DNA from: an uncultured Sporosarcina sp.
Lineage (GTDB): Bacteria > Bacillota > Bacilli > Bacillales_A > Planococcaceae
Length of the DNA: 64,000 nt
NCBI GenBank assembly: GCA_947644645.1
Contig: CANSAF010000004.1
Span: 34,876 to 98,875, forward strand
Reading direction: 5' to 3'
The position numbers and the translations under genes were made by a program. Position 1 is the stretch's first letter. Each line of letters starts with the position of its first letter. This document shows positions 49,178 through 58,759 of this stretch, piece by piece. The notes under the pieces were generated by a model. The model was given only the letters and a program-made list of their open reading frames with translations. It was not told the origin of the DNA and searched no databases.

Positions 49178-50899
49178 TTATGCTGTTATATATCGTTTAA
49201 CATCGACCAATACGCTTGTTAATGCGGCATCTCTTTCTTCACTTGATGATTTTTTAACAGCAATATAAATTTTACATTTCGGTTCCGTTCCAGATGGTCG
49301 AATGCAAAACCATGAACCGTCTTGTAAGTAAAATTTCAGGACATCTGAAGTCGGCAATGTTAAACGTTCTACCGTTCCATCCGCTAATTTACGTTCACCA
49401 ATTTTATAATCTTCGCATATCGTCACTTGTTCATTGGCAATTTCAGTCGGTGGATTTGTTCTAAATCGTTCAATAATTGCCTGGATTTTCGCTTGCCCAT
49501 CTTTTCCTTCTAACGTAATCGATTCTAATAACTCGCCGTAATAACCGAATTTCTGATAAAGATCTTGTAATCTTTCAAACAAAGATGAACCCGATTTCTT
49601 GTAATACGCGGCCATTTCTGCTGTTAATACTGCTGCTTGTACCGCATCTTTATCCCGCGCAAATGTGCCGATTAAATAGCCATAACTTTCCTCATAACCG
49701 AGTAAAAATGTTTTTGCACCTGTTCGTTCAAATTCTGCAATTTTCTCTGAAATAAATTTAAATCCTGTTAATGTATTCATCGTTTCTACATCGAATGACT
49801 CCGCTATCGCACGTCCAAATTCCGATGTCACAATTGTTTTCAGCAACACACCGTTTTCTGGTAATATATCATTTTGTTTTTTCATCGAGAGTAAATAATC
49901 AATTAACAATGCACCTAATTGATTGCCCGTTAATAATTCATAAGTTCCAGACGGCGTTCTCACTGCAACCCCGAGTCGGTCAGCATCTGGATCCGTTGCA
50001 AGCAATAAATCAGCCGACAACCTTTCTCCTTGTTCAATCGCTAATTGAAAAGCTTCTCTTTCTTCAGGATTTGGATAAGGAACCGTTGGAAAACGCGAGT
50101 CTTGCACCGCTTGCTCTTGAACAATATGTACGCGGTCAAAACCAAAGTTTTTGAGTCCTTCTACGACAGGCACTAAACCTGAACCATGAATGGGCGTGTA
50201 AACAATCGATAAATCTTTCTCGCCTGCATACATTTGTAGCGTAGCAAGTGCTTCTTGATAAGCTTCGTCAATTTCTTCTAATATGTATACAAGTTGCCCC
50301 GCTTTTTCTAATTCCTTTTCATCTTGTACTTCAATCGAAAATACATCCTCAATCTCATTCATATAATGAACGATTTTATCGGCCGCTTCAGGTGGCAATT
50401 GCCCACCGTCTTCACCATATACTTTAAAGCCATTATAAGCTGCTGGGTTATGACTTGCCGTAATGACAACACCTGAGAACGCATTTAAATGTCTAAGCGC
50501 AAAAGACAATTCTGGTGTCGGACGACTTTCCTTAAAAACATAGACACGAATGCCGTATTTACCAATCGTTTTTGCTGTTTCAAGCGCAAACTCATACGAG
50601 AAATGCCGTGTATCATAAGCAATGACAACGCCCCGATTCATTGCCTCTTTCCCCGAAGCTTGGATATGCTTTGCCAATCCTTCCGCAACACGACGAATGG
50701 TATAAATATTCATCCGATTCGTGCCTGCGCCTATGAGCCCACGCATGCCGCCCGTTCCAAATGATAAGTATTGATAAAATCGATCTTCAATCTCTTTTGT
50801 TTGACCTTCAATTGTTGTTAATTCTGATTGTAAAATGGATAATAATCCTTCTTCTTTTTTCCATTGTGCAAATAACTGTTCAGATTGACTCATCAACAT
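49178..50899 (-). CDS. pgcA: Phosphoglucomutase/phosphomannomutase
   Basis: The 573-residue protein has the four-domain mutase fold: phospho-serine loop TASHNPAAYNG (about 140), metal loop DPDADRLGV (about 300), sugar loop GYEESYGY (about 400) and phosphate loop RPSGTEPK near the end. Length matches B. subtilis PgcA (581). It interconverts glucose-6-P and glucose-1-P, connecting sugar uptake with UDP-glucose. The start at 50899 follows AAAGGAAG; other in-frame starts are possible. It is a single-gene unit. Confidence 0.94.
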   Translation of the reverse strand: MLMSQSEQLFAQWKKEEGLLSILQSELTTIEGQTKEIEDRFYQYLSFGTGGMRGLIGAGTNRMNIYTIRRVAEGLAKHIQASGKEAMNRGVVIAYDTRHFSYEFALETAKTIGKYGIRVYVFKESRPTPELSFALRHLNAFSGVVITASHNPAAYNGFKVYGEDGGQLPPEAADKIVHYMNEIEDVFSIEVQDEKELEKAGQLVYILEEIDEAYQEALATLQMYAGEKDLSIVYTPIHGSGLVPVVEGLKNFGFDRVHIVQEQAVQDSRFPTVPYPNPEEREAFQLAIEQGERLSADLLLATDPDADRLGVAVRTPSGTYELLTGNQLGALLIDYLLSMKKQNDILPENGVLLKTIVTSEFGRAIAESFDVETMNTLTGFKFISEKIAEFERTGAKTFLLGYEESYGYLIGTFARDKDAVQAAVLTAEMAAYYKKSGSSLFERLQDLYQKFGYYGELLESITLEGKDGQAKIQAIIERFRTNPPTEIANEQVTICEDYKIGERKLADGTVERLTLPTSDVLKFYLQDGSWFCIRPSGTEPKCKIYIAVKKSSSEERDAALTSVLVDVKRYITA

Positions 50900-51010
50900 C
50901 CTTACTTCCTTTCCCTTCACAATGATTGATTTATATTTTTTTATTATGAAATTTTAATTCATTCATTTGCATTTAACTATACCTATTTTTGAACAAAATC
51001 ACAATAAACA

Positions 51011-51056
51011 GAGGCTGTACCAAAAATCGTAAGTTCACGATTTTTGAGACGCCTCC
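51011..51056. terminator. Terminator between the DUF421 gene and pgcA
   Basis: GAGGCTGTACCAAAAATCGT pairs with ACGATTTTTGAGACGCCTC. It belongs to the GAGGC...GCCTC terminator family also seen at 53594-53645 and 55860-55899. Confidence 0.8.
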
Positions 51057-51105
51057 TGTTTTTGTTGAGTTTTATGCCGTAAAAAGAAATAGCATAATCA
51101 ATTCG

Positions 51106-51828
51106 TTATTCATTTTCTCTCACATCAATAAATAAAGAACCATCTGTTTGAATTTGCGCATAAAAAACATCCGCTGCATCGGTAATGTTTTTCTTTTTTA
51201 ATTTTTTCATTAACCATTCTTCTTTTAAGTCCAGTTCTTGTAAATTTTCGTGAATGATTTTCCCATCTGTGATTAAATCTGTCGGGAAATATTTTGGTGC
51301 TGTTGCCGCAGCTTTCACATCTTGTCTCGTCGCCTCTAACTGTGACGTCTTTTTCAATACACTTAACTGACCATTATTTTCCATAATCGCCCAATCTACA
51401 TCTTGCACGGAGAAAATGCTTTGTTCTCTTAATAACATCATGACATCATCCATATGCAAACGCAGCGACTTTAAAGAACGCTCTAAAATCACACCTTCAC
51501 GTATAATAATTGTTGGCTCATCGTCTAAAATTTTCCGTGCTTTTTTCCAACGAAGTAAAATCATACTCATCACCATCGTAAAAATAAACCACCAAATAAG
51601 GGCAATAAATCCATTAATAAAATGCGTTTCACTTTGTGCACTAATTTCTCCCGCAATCGATCCGATTGTAATGCCCGTTATATAGTGGAAATACGATAGC
51701 TGACTTAATTGTTTTTTCCCCATAATACGCGTTAGTAATAATAAAACGACAAACGTGACAACCGATCGTAACGTCATTTCCCAGACTGCAACTTCGGAGA
51801 GTGCTTTCGCAACATCCATCCAATTCAT
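51106..51828 (-). CDS. DUF421 membrane protein (YetF/YkjA type)
   Basis: The 240-residue protein has three N-terminal membrane helices (about 15-35, 45-62, 68-90), containing RIMGKKQLSQLSYFHYITGITIG, and a soluble DUF421 domain of about 140 residues. Relatives in B. subtilis lie in the spore or cell membrane; their biochemical role is unclear. AGGAAAGG lies in front of two in-frame ATGs; 51828 is used here. Confidence 0.88.
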   Translation of the reverse strand: MNWMDVAKALSEVAVWEMTLRSVVTFVVLLLLTRIMGKKQLSQLSYFHYITGITIGSIAGEISAQSETHFINGFIALIWWFIFTMVMSMILLRWKKARKILDDEPTIIIREGVILERSLKSLRLHMDDVMMLLREQSIFSVQDVDWAIMENNGQLSVLKKTSQLEATRQDVKAAATAPKYFPTDLITDGKIIHENLQELDLKEEWLMKKLKKKNITDAADVFYAQIQTDGSLFIDVRENE

Positions 51829-52076
51829 CCTTTCCTCATATTTCAAGAAATACCGCGCTATTTCTAGCTTGGCTCAATGAAGAGCGATTATTCATCAGAT
51901 GAATTTTTGAAAAAATATTATAATCATAAAACTTTTTATTAAAGATTTTATTTTAATTGCCGAAATAAAAGTATAGAAACAAATCTTTAATACAAGCTAA
52001 TTTAAGTTATATTTACACCATATTTGTCTTTATCTTTCATTTATGATCAAACTACAAGGAGGTATAGGAAGAAGCA

Positions 52077-52433
52077 ATGTGCAAAGAGCTTTCAAAAAAT
52101 GAGAAAATTAGCTTAGCAATGACAGGTCGGAAATTATCTGAGGAACATAAAAAAAATATTGCAATCGCTAAAACAGGACAGAACCAAACTGACTATACGA
52201 GAGATAAAATAAAAAATACTTTACTCGGCATAAAGAAAAATGATATTGGATTTGTTCATCCAATCGTTCCAAAATCCTCAAAAAGTCGCTCTCATTTAAC
52301 GGCTGAACAAGTAAAATCTATTCGAGATCGTTATAGCAATGAAAAAGGGACTTCTATACGTCGGTTAGCGGAGGAGTACAAAGTAAGTCGAAATACCATT
52401 CATAGTATCGTAAATTATAAGATTTGGAAATAA
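52077..52433 (+). CDS. Orphan NUMOD3/helix-turn-helix protein (homing-endonuclease-like DNA-binding part)
   Basis: The 118-residue basic protein has an N-terminal stretch like the NUMOD3 DNA-binding motif of homing endonucleases (TGRKLSEEHKKNIAIAKTG, about 16-34) and a C-terminal helix-turn-helix (about 72-118: SIRRLAEEYKVSRNTIHSI). No GIY-YIG or HNH nuclease motif is present. The start is preceded by AGGAAG, with a stronger AAGGAGG a few bases too far. It may be a decayed mobile gene or an exapted DNA-binding protein. The gap 51829-52076 shows nothing else recognisable. Confidence 0.7.
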   Translation: MCKELSKNEKISLAMTGRKLSEEHKKNIAIAKTGQNQTDYTRDKIKNTLLGIKKNDIGFVHPIVPKSSKSRSHLTAEQVKSIRDRYSNEKGTSIRRLAEEYKVSRNTIHSIVNYKIWK

Positions 52434-52518
52434 TTCATTTCCCGGGAAATAAAATGCATTATAATTCTTCCTCTTTTGTCAATATGCTACACTCTATGTA
52501 GAAAGGGAGTGTTTGTAA

Positions 52519-53343
52519 ATGATGACTAAAAAAATGAATAATGGCTATGAAATTCCAACAGTTGGCTTTGGTGTTTGGAAAGTACTTGATGAGGAAGCAC
52601 CGACAACTGTTCAACAAGCAATCGAAACAGGTTATCGATTAATCGATACAGCAAAAATTTATGGCAATGAAATTGGTGTAGGAAAAGCAATTCAAAATAG
52701 CAATGTCGCACGCGAAGATTTATTTATTACGACAAAATTATGGAACTCTGACCAAGGTTATGAAAGCACATTACGTGCCTTTGATGAAAGTCTTGAGAAA
52801 TTACAATTAGATTATGTCGATTTATATTTAATTCATTGGCCTACACCGATGTATGATAATTATGTCGAATCTTATAAAGCGCTTGAAGAAATTTATAAGA
52901 GCGGTCGTGCAAAAGCAATCGGCGTTTGTAATTTTGATATCGAGCATTTACAAAGAATTATGGACGAATGCGAAATTATGCCAGCCGTCAACCAAGTCGA
53001 ATGCCACCCTTATTTACAACAAAAAGAACTTAGAGCATTTTGTGAGAAAAACGGAATTGAAGTTCAAGCGTATAGTCCATTAATGAACGGAAAAACGGTT
53101 TTACAAGATCCGGTCATTCAAGAAATCGCGACAAAATATGGGAAAACACCTGCCCAAATTATTTTACGTTGGCATTTACAAAATGACATTTTAATCATCC
53201 CGAAAACAGTTACCCCTTCACGTATGAAGGAAAATCTAGATCTCTTCTCTTTCGAATTAAGCGAAACAGATCTAGACAAAATTAATGAACTAGATCGCAA
53301 TGAGCGCGTCAATGCAGTGCCAAGTGAAATGGATAGAAGATAA
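52519..53343 (+). CDS. Aldo/keto reductase (YvgN/YtbE type)
   Basis: The 274-residue TIM-barrel protein has the tetrad: Asp in LIDTAKIYGNE, Tyr of the same segment, Lys in TTKLWNSD and His in LIHWP. The NADPH site is in the C-terminal IPKTVTPSRMKEN. Such enzymes reduce methylglyoxal and other aldehydes in the cytoplasm. GGGAGTG precedes the ATG. It is followed by a terminator and is a single-gene unit. Confidence 0.94.
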   Translation: MMTKKMNNGYEIPTVGFGVWKVLDEEAPTTVQQAIETGYRLIDTAKIYGNEIGVGKAIQNSNVAREDLFITTKLWNSDQGYESTLRAFDESLEKLQLDYVDLYLIHWPTPMYDNYVESYKALEEIYKSGRAKAIGVCNFDIEHLQRIMDECEIMPAVNQVECHPYLQQKELRAFCEKNGIEVQAYSPLMNGKTVLQDPVIQEIATKYGKTPAQIILRWHLQNDILIIPKTVTPSRMKENLDLFSFELSETDLDKINELDRNERVNAVPSEMDRR

Positions 53344-53370
53344 ACGTAATTTTTATAAATAAAATACAAG

Positions 53371-53412
53371 GTCATTTGAAATGTCTATACCGACTTTCAA
53401 ATGACTTTTTTA
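53371..53412 (+). terminator. Terminator of the aldo/keto reductase gene
   Basis: GTCATTTGAAA pairs with TTTCAAATGAC, followed by TTTTTT. Confidence 0.9.
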
Positions 53413-53451
53413 ATCGATTCATATATGAGTTACCCTCAAATACAAATAACA

Positions 53452-53498
53452 ATGGAGACTGTCCAACAGCCTTACTATTGGACATCTTCCATTTTTTT
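53452..53498 (+). terminator. Second terminator-like hairpin
   Basis: ATGGAGACTGTCCAA pairs with TTGGACATCTTCCAT, followed by TTTTTT. No gene lies between it and the previous terminator. Confidence 0.65.
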
Positions 53499-53593
53499 GT
53501 GCGTTTACTTTATCTAATACACTGTTTTTGTACTTTCCTTACGGGTACGAAACCCAATCAGCAGAGAAAGCATTATTTCCACGCAAAAAAAAT

Positions 53594-53645
53594 GGGAGGC
53601 GTCCCACAAGCCATGTACTTTTGGCTTTTGGGACAGCCTCTTTTT
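53594..53645 (+). terminator. Third terminator-like hairpin (GAGGC family)
   Basis: GAGGCGTCCCACAAGCC pairs with GGCTTTTGGGACAGCCTC, followed by TTTTT. It lies about 100 bases upstream of the MHYT-EAL gene. Confidence 0.8.
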
Positions 53646-53745
53646 CGACAAACATCTAGTAATTTCGACATATTTCCTGTATAATTAATTGAATACTTCG
53701 ACTCTTGAAGTTATCAAATTACAAAATACAAAGGAGGCGATGATG

Positions 53746-55815
53746 ATGTTTTTTCATTTACCATCAGATGATTATATTATGTTAGCAGGCGAACACTCTT
53801 TAAAAATTGTCATCTTATCTATTATCATCGCATCAATTGCTTCTTATGCAGCTTTAACGATGAATCAACAAGTAAATAGAAATAGCTTTTTTCATCATAA
53901 TATTTGGTTCTTTTTTGCCGCATTTGTGATGGGGTTTGGGATTTGGTCTACGCATTTTATCGGGATGAGTGCATATTCACTGCCCATAAAAATGGAATAT
54001 GATCGACTACTAACGATTCTCTCTGTAATCCCTGCTATGTTTGCTGCTTTTTTGACATTTTATATCGTTAGTTTACCCAAACGTACTGTGAAAATTTATT
54101 TAATCGCAGGTCTATTAATGGGCTTAGGTATTTCTTCCATGCATTATACGGGCATGATAGCGATGAAAATGGAGGCAATCGCTGTCTATCAAACAGGCAT
54201 TTTTATTCTCTCGATTGGGATTGCCATTGTAATTTCTTTCGTTGCTTTGTATATTTTTTCTACTTTAAAAAGACATACTGAAAAGCAAAGCGTCAGATTT
54301 TTAACTTCTTTACTGTTAGGTGGCGCAATTTCTAGTATGCATTATACTGGAATGGCTGCGGTCACCTTTTATCTACCTGTTAATCATGTACATACTTCGT
54401 TAAGTCATGATAACTTGAACATATCTTTTATTACAGCAAGCGTAACAATCGGGATGCTGATTTTAATTGTTTTCATACTATTTTCTAGTGTTATTGATCG
54501 CTATGTGAAATACCAGACAAAGTATTATGATGCACTGACGCGCCTGCCAAATCGACGTTTATTTGAAAAGAAAATGATGCAAGCTTCTTCTGAAAAAACT
54601 TTAGCGATTTGGCATTTGCATAATTTAGAAAAAGTTAATCGAGACAATAGTTATACATTTGGCGATGAAGTGATTCAACAAATTGCTTCCATTTTGTTTT
54701 CCTTCAAACCCGATTCTGCCGAGTTATTTAGAATCGAAGGGAATCGTTTTGCTTTTTTAAACACCTTACCGCATGGAGAAAAACCATTAATCGATGCGAT
54801 GCGAGAAATTGCTGCCGTTTTAAAGAAACCATTAAGTTTTAATCAACAAGAAATTATTATCCCTTCTGTTTGTGCGTGGCAAACAGCAGATCAGCCGAAA
54901 CAAATAGACCATATCTACGGGGATGTGCTCGCTGTTTTAAATGACCCAAATTTAACCTACCAGCATGAAGTTATTCTTTATGATTCGTCCGTTCATACCT
55001 ATACATTTGAGCAAGAAATTTCAAATGATGTGGAACGCGCGATGCAAAATCATGAATTATTTTTAGTATTTCAACCTAAAATTCATGGTAAGTCTTATCA
55101 AATGGTTGGTGCTGAAACTTTACTACGCTGGCGACATCCAAAATATGGTTTATTATCACCCGCAGTATTTATTCCAGTATTGGAGAATAGCGGGAAGATG
55201 ATAGACGTCACTGATTGGGTGATTAATGAAACATGCAGGCAATTAGAAGAATGGAAGAACGAAGACTTTCCTGTGAAACAAGTTGCGATTAATATTCCTG
55301 GGAATTATGTGACATCTACTCGGCTACTAAAAGTTTTAAAACACGCTTTAACAAAACATCAATTGCAAGCGGAGTGTTTAGAATTAGAAATTACTGAAAC
55401 TAGTTTTGTTGGCGCGATTGAAGAAGCTATTTTAGCGGTAAATATTTTAAGAGAAGACGGATTTTCCGTTGCGCTCGATGATTTTGGGACTGGTGTTTCT
55501 TCATTATCTTATTTGAAGAAAATCCCAATTTCCACATTAAAAATTGATAAATCTTTTGTTGATGATGTGCCTTCTTCTGAAAAAGATTCATCCATTATTC
55601 AAGCAATTATTGCCATTGGACGCTCCTTAAATTTAGCAATTGTCTTTGAAGGTGTTGAGACAACAGAGCAAATCGAATTTTTAAGAACAACTTGTGAAGC
55701 GCCGATTATTCAAGGCTATTGCTTTGCAAAACCAATGGAATCACATGAATTAGTTGATTGGTATAAAACTTTCCAGCAGCAATATCAAATAACCAATCAA
55801 ATAACCAATCAATAA
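53746..55815 (+). CDS. MHYT-GGDEF-EAL membrane protein, probable c-di-GMP phosphodiesterase
   Basis: The 689-residue protein has seven N-terminal helices with three MHYT-type motifs (STHFIGM, SSMHYTGM twice; about 70, 140 and 205), a GGDEF domain whose active loop is degenerate (EGNRF in place of GGDEF), and an EAL domain. The EAL residues look intact: AETLLRW, NIPGNYV, ELEITE, LDDFGTG, LKIDKSF and FEGVET. It should therefore degrade c-di-GMP, with the membrane part sensing a small ligand. Three nearby ATGs exist; 53746 is eight bases after GGAGG. The last codons contain a short duplicated ITNQ. Confidence 0.9.
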   Translation: MFFHLPSDDYIMLAGEHSLKIVILSIIIASIASYAALTMNQQVNRNSFFHHNIWFFFAAFVMGFGIWSTHFIGMSAYSLPIKMEYDRLLTILSVIPAMFAAFLTFYIVSLPKRTVKIYLIAGLLMGLGISSMHYTGMIAMKMEAIAVYQTGIFILSIGIAIVISFVALYIFSTLKRHTEKQSVRFLTSLLLGGAISSMHYTGMAAVTFYLPVNHVHTSLSHDNLNISFITASVTIGMLILIVFILFSSVIDRYVKYQTKYYDALTRLPNRRLFEKKMMQASSEKTLAIWHLHNLEKVNRDNSYTFGDEVIQQIASILFSFKPDSAELFRIEGNRFAFLNTLPHGEKPLIDAMREIAAVLKKPLSFNQQEIIIPSVCAWQTADQPKQIDHIYGDVLAVLNDPNLTYQHEVILYDSSVHTYTFEQEISNDVERAMQNHELFLVFQPKIHGKSYQMVGAETLLRWRHPKYGLLSPAVFIPVLENSGKMIDVTDWVINETCRQLEEWKNEDFPVKQVAINIPGNYVTSTRLLKVLKHALTKHQLQAECLELEITETSFVGAIEEAILAVNILREDGFSVALDDFGTGVSSLSYLKKIPISTLKIDKSFVDDVPSSEKDSSIIQAIIAIGRSLNLAIVFEGVETTEQIEFLRTTCEAPIIQGYCFAKPMESHELVDWYKTFQQQYQITNQITNQ

Positions 55816-55859
55816 CTTTTCAAATTATATATGCGTTTAATTTTGTGTCTTAAAAAATA

Positions 55860-55899
55860 AGAGGCGTCCCAAAAGTCGCAATTGACTTGGACAGCCTCT
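55860..55899. terminator. Terminator between converging MHYT-EAL and GTPase-like genes
   Basis: AGAGGCGTCC and AAGTC arms pair with GACTT and GGACAGCCTCT; it is of the GAGGC family. Confidence 0.8.
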
Positions 55900-55948
55900 A
55901 CTTTTGAATTTACCTATGCAAGATGCTTAGTAAATCACGTTCTCTAAC

Positions 55949-57304
55949 TTACTGAAGCGCTTTTTTCGCAAGTTTATGTTCTTCAATAAAATTCTCTAAA
56001 ATTGTTGCTAAATTCGTATCGCCAATTTCATCTAACTCATAGTGAACACGCGTATATGGCTTATTAATCGTAATAACACGTGATAAATCCATCGGTGTGC
56101 CAATAATCACAGCATCACAATCTGCCGCATTAATTGTTGCTTCCAAATCTTTTAATTGTTCTTCACCATACCCCATTGCTGGTAAAATGCTACCAATATG
56201 ATCATATTTTTCATATGTGTCAATCAGCGAACCAACTGCATACGGACGTGCGTTAACAATTTCTGCCGCTCCTAAACGTTCAGCAGCAACAGAACCTGCC
56301 CCAATTTTCATTTCACCATGTGTTAATGTGGGCCCATCTTCAACAATTAACACACGTTTCCCTTTAATTTTCTCTGGATGTTCAACTGTAATCGTTGAAT
56401 CAGCTTTAATAATTGTACTATTTGGACTCGCCATTTTAATATTTTTCTCAACGATATCTACAGCTTCTTTTGGCGCACTGTCGATTTTATTAATAATCGA
56501 TACATCTGTCGTTCTTAAGCATACTTCACCTGGATAATACTTCAATTCATGACCTGGACGATGTGGGTCGAGAACTGTGATTGCTAAATCTGGCTCATAA
56601 AATGAAAAGTCATTATTACCGCCGTCCCATAAAATTACATCGCAACCGTCAGGATCATTTTCCGCCGCTTCTAAAATATCCGCATAATCAACACCCGCAT
56701 AAATAATATTGCCACGCTCTACATGCGGCTCATATTCTTCCATTTCTTCAATTGTACAATTATGCTTTTTCAAATCATCGACTGTCGCAAAACGCTGTAC
56801 ACGTTGTGCATTTAAATCACCGTAAGGCATTGGATGACGAATTGCGACGACTTTCAGGTCATGCTCTAAAAACGTTTCAATGACTTTACGAGATGTTTGG
56901 CTTTTTCCAGTTCCCGTACGAACCGAACAAACCGAAATAACTGGCTTATTACTTTTAATCATCGTGCTTTTTGGTCCAAGCAATGTGAAATTAGCACCTG
57001 CTGAATTGACAATCGCACCAACACTCATCACACTTTCATAACTAACATCACTATAAGCAAAGACGCATTCATCAACGTCTAATTTTTGGATAAGTTCAGG
57101 TAATTCATCTTGTGAATAAATTGGAATACCTTCTGGATATAACTCCCCTGCTAATTCTGCTGGATATTTACGTCCATCTATATCAGGAATTTGAGCTGCC
57201 GTAAATGCGACAACCTCATATTCTTTTTGATCACGATAATATGTATTAAAATTATGGAAATCTCTACCTGCTGCACCAATAATAATTACTTTTTTCACAC
57301 TCAT
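55949..57304 (-). CDS. Cyclic 2,3-diphosphoglycerate synthetase-like GTPase
   Basis: The 451-residue protein starts with VIIIGAAGRDFHNFN, has a P-loop in RTGTGKSQTSRK (about 130-141), DGGNNDFSF (about 225) and VEDGPTLTHGEM (about 322). These are segments of proteins annotated as cyclic-2,3-diphosphoglycerate synthetase, known biochemically in methanogens, and also found in Bacillales as GTPases of unknown role. GGGAGG precedes the ATG. Its neighbour is a nucleoside transporter on the same strand, 128 bases upstream and separated by a terminator. The true reaction is not known here. Confidence 0.85.
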   Translation of the reverse strand: MSVKKVIIIGAAGRDFHNFNTYYRDQKEYEVVAFTAAQIPDIDGRKYPAELAGELYPEGIPIYSQDELPELIQKLDVDECVFAYSDVSYESVMSVGAIVNSAGANFTLLGPKSTMIKSNKPVISVCSVRTGTGKSQTSRKVIETFLEHDLKVVAIRHPMPYGDLNAQRVQRFATVDDLKKHNCTIEEMEEYEPHVERGNIIYAGVDYADILEAAENDPDGCDVILWDGGNNDFSFYEPDLAITVLDPHRPGHELKYYPGEVCLRTTDVSIINKIDSAPKEAVDIVEKNIKMASPNSTIIKADSTITVEHPEKIKGKRVLIVEDGPTLTHGEMKIGAGSVAAERLGAAEIVNARPYAVGSLIDTYEKYDHIGSILPAMGYGEEQLKDLEATINAADCDAVIIGTPMDLSRVITINKPYTRVHYELDEIGDTNLATILENFIEEHKLAKKALQ

Positions 57305-57384
57305 TCAAATGACCTCCCAAATTTCTACTAATCAATTATTTATAATTATAATACCACATGTATTTTAATACAATGTTTTTTATA

Positions 57385-57424
57385 AAAAAAGACAAACAAA
57401 TTTTTAAAGTTTGTTTGTCTTTTA
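57385..57424 (-). terminator. Terminator of nupC
   Basis: AAGACAAACAAA pairs with TTTGTTTGTCTT, followed by TTTTT on the minus strand. Confidence 0.88.
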
Positions 57425-57431
57425 CACTTTT

Positions 57432-58643
57432 TTAAATAAACATTCCTGCAATGGCTGCACTTAATAGCGACGCAAGCATTCCGCCGGCGACTGCACGAAT
57501 GCCTAGACGGGCAATATCCGGGCGTCTTGACGGCGCCATTTCCCCTAAACCACCAAGCAAAATCGCTAATGAGCTTAAGTTTGCAAAACCACATAATGCG
57601 AAACTGACGACAATGACTGTTTTAGGTGATAATGAAGCGATTTCCGGTGCAAATGCTGCATATGCAACGAATTCGTTTAAAACAAGTTTTTGTCCGATAA
57701 AACTACCTGCTGTCACTGCCTCAGCCCAAGGAACGCCAATGACAAAAGCAAGTGGTGCGAAAATATAACCTAAAATGCCTTCGATTGTTAAAGATTCAAA
57801 ACCGAACCAACCACCGATTCCACCAAGCATTCCGTTTAATAATGCAATTAACGCAATAAATGCCAGTAGCATCGCACCTACGTTTAGCGCCAATTTTAAA
57901 CCATCACTCGCTCCGCGTGCTGCGGCATCGATTACGTTGACAGTTTCTTTATCTTTTTCCATTTTAAAGTCTGTAATGGCTGATTTTTCTTGTTCAGGAA
58001 TCATCATTTTCGCCATGATTAAGCCCGCGGGTGCTGCCATGAAACTTGCTGCGAGTAAATATTCAAGCGGAACACCTAATAATGCATATCCTGCCAGAAC
58101 AGATCCGGCAATCGAAGCAAGTCCACCTGTCATGACTGCAAATAATTCCGATTTAGTCATATTCGGTAAAAATGGGCGAACGACAAGCGGTGCTTCTGTT
58201 TGTCCAACGAAAATATTCGCTGCTGCTGAAACCGATTCTGCGCGACTCGTTCCAAGAAGCTTCGACAATGCACCACCAATTAATCGGATAATTAATTGCA
58301 TAATGCCAAGATAATAAAGGACTGCGATTAAAGATGAGAAGAAAATAATAATCGTTAATACTTGGAATGCAAAAACAAAGCCGAATCCATCTGCATCTGC
58401 TGCTGGTCCGAAAACAAAGGCAATTCCTTCTCCTGCATAATCAATGACATTTTGAACTTTTTCAGAAAGCCATGCCAATGCCTTTCGACCTGTAGACCAT
58501 TTTAAAACGATAAATGCAAAAAATATTTGAATGGCTAAACCGACTAAAATCGTTCGGGGGTTAATCGACTTTTTAGATTCTGATAGTAAAAAAGCAATTC
58601 CAAGGACGACGATAATCCCACATAAACCCCATAGTAAATTCAT
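57432..58643 (-). CDS. nupC: Concentrative nucleoside transporter (NupC/CNT family)
   Basis: The 403-residue membrane protein has about ten hydrophobic segments, [13 protein letters not shown] (nucleoside-binding loop, about 165), and [17 protein letters not shown] near 360, both characteristic of CNT carriers that import nucleosides with H+ or Na+. The start at 58643 follows GAGGTGTTG. The left end of the TnpB element lies about 90 bases upstream and may have separated it from its original promoter region. Confidence 0.93.
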   Translation of the reverse strand: MNLLWGLCGIIVVLGIAFLLSESKKSINPRTILVGLAIQIFFAFIVLKWSTGRKALAWLSEKVQNVIDYAGEGIAFVFGPAADADGFGFVFAFQVLTIIIFFSSLIAVLYYLGIMQLIIRLIGGALSKLLGTSRAESVSAAANIFVGQTEAPLVVRPFLPNMTKSELFAVMTGGLASIAGSVLAGYALLGVPLEYLLAASFMAAPAGLIMAKMMIPEQEKSAITDFKMEKDKETVNVIDAAARGASDGLKLALNVGAMLLAFIALIALLNGMLGGIGGWFGFESLTIEGILGYIFAPLAFVIGVPWAEAVTAGSFIGQKLVLNEFVAYAAFAPEIASLSPKTVIVVSFALCGFANLSSLAILLGGLGEMAPSRRPDIARLGIRAVAGGMLASLLSAAIAGMFI

Positions 58644-58759
58644 CTGCAACACCTCGATCTATATAATTTTTTTATTCGCATAAACAATGAATGTTTCACA
58701 AGACAATGTATAGCTTCCGCGATTTTAACAAACTTTTTTACTGAAGTAAATTGATTCAG

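Noticed and set aside
49771-50154. 127-codon frame antisense to pgcA
   Set aside because: Lies opposite the conserved mutase domains, with no start signals.
53376-53684. Plus-strand frame of 102 codons upstream of the MHYT-EAL gene
   Set aside because: It runs across three terminator hairpins, lacks a ribosome binding site and has no domain-like features.
57775-58314. Plus-strand frame of 179 codons
   Set aside because: It lies antisense within nupC, has no ribosome binding site and no recognisable domain; the NupC motifs establish the minus-strand gene.
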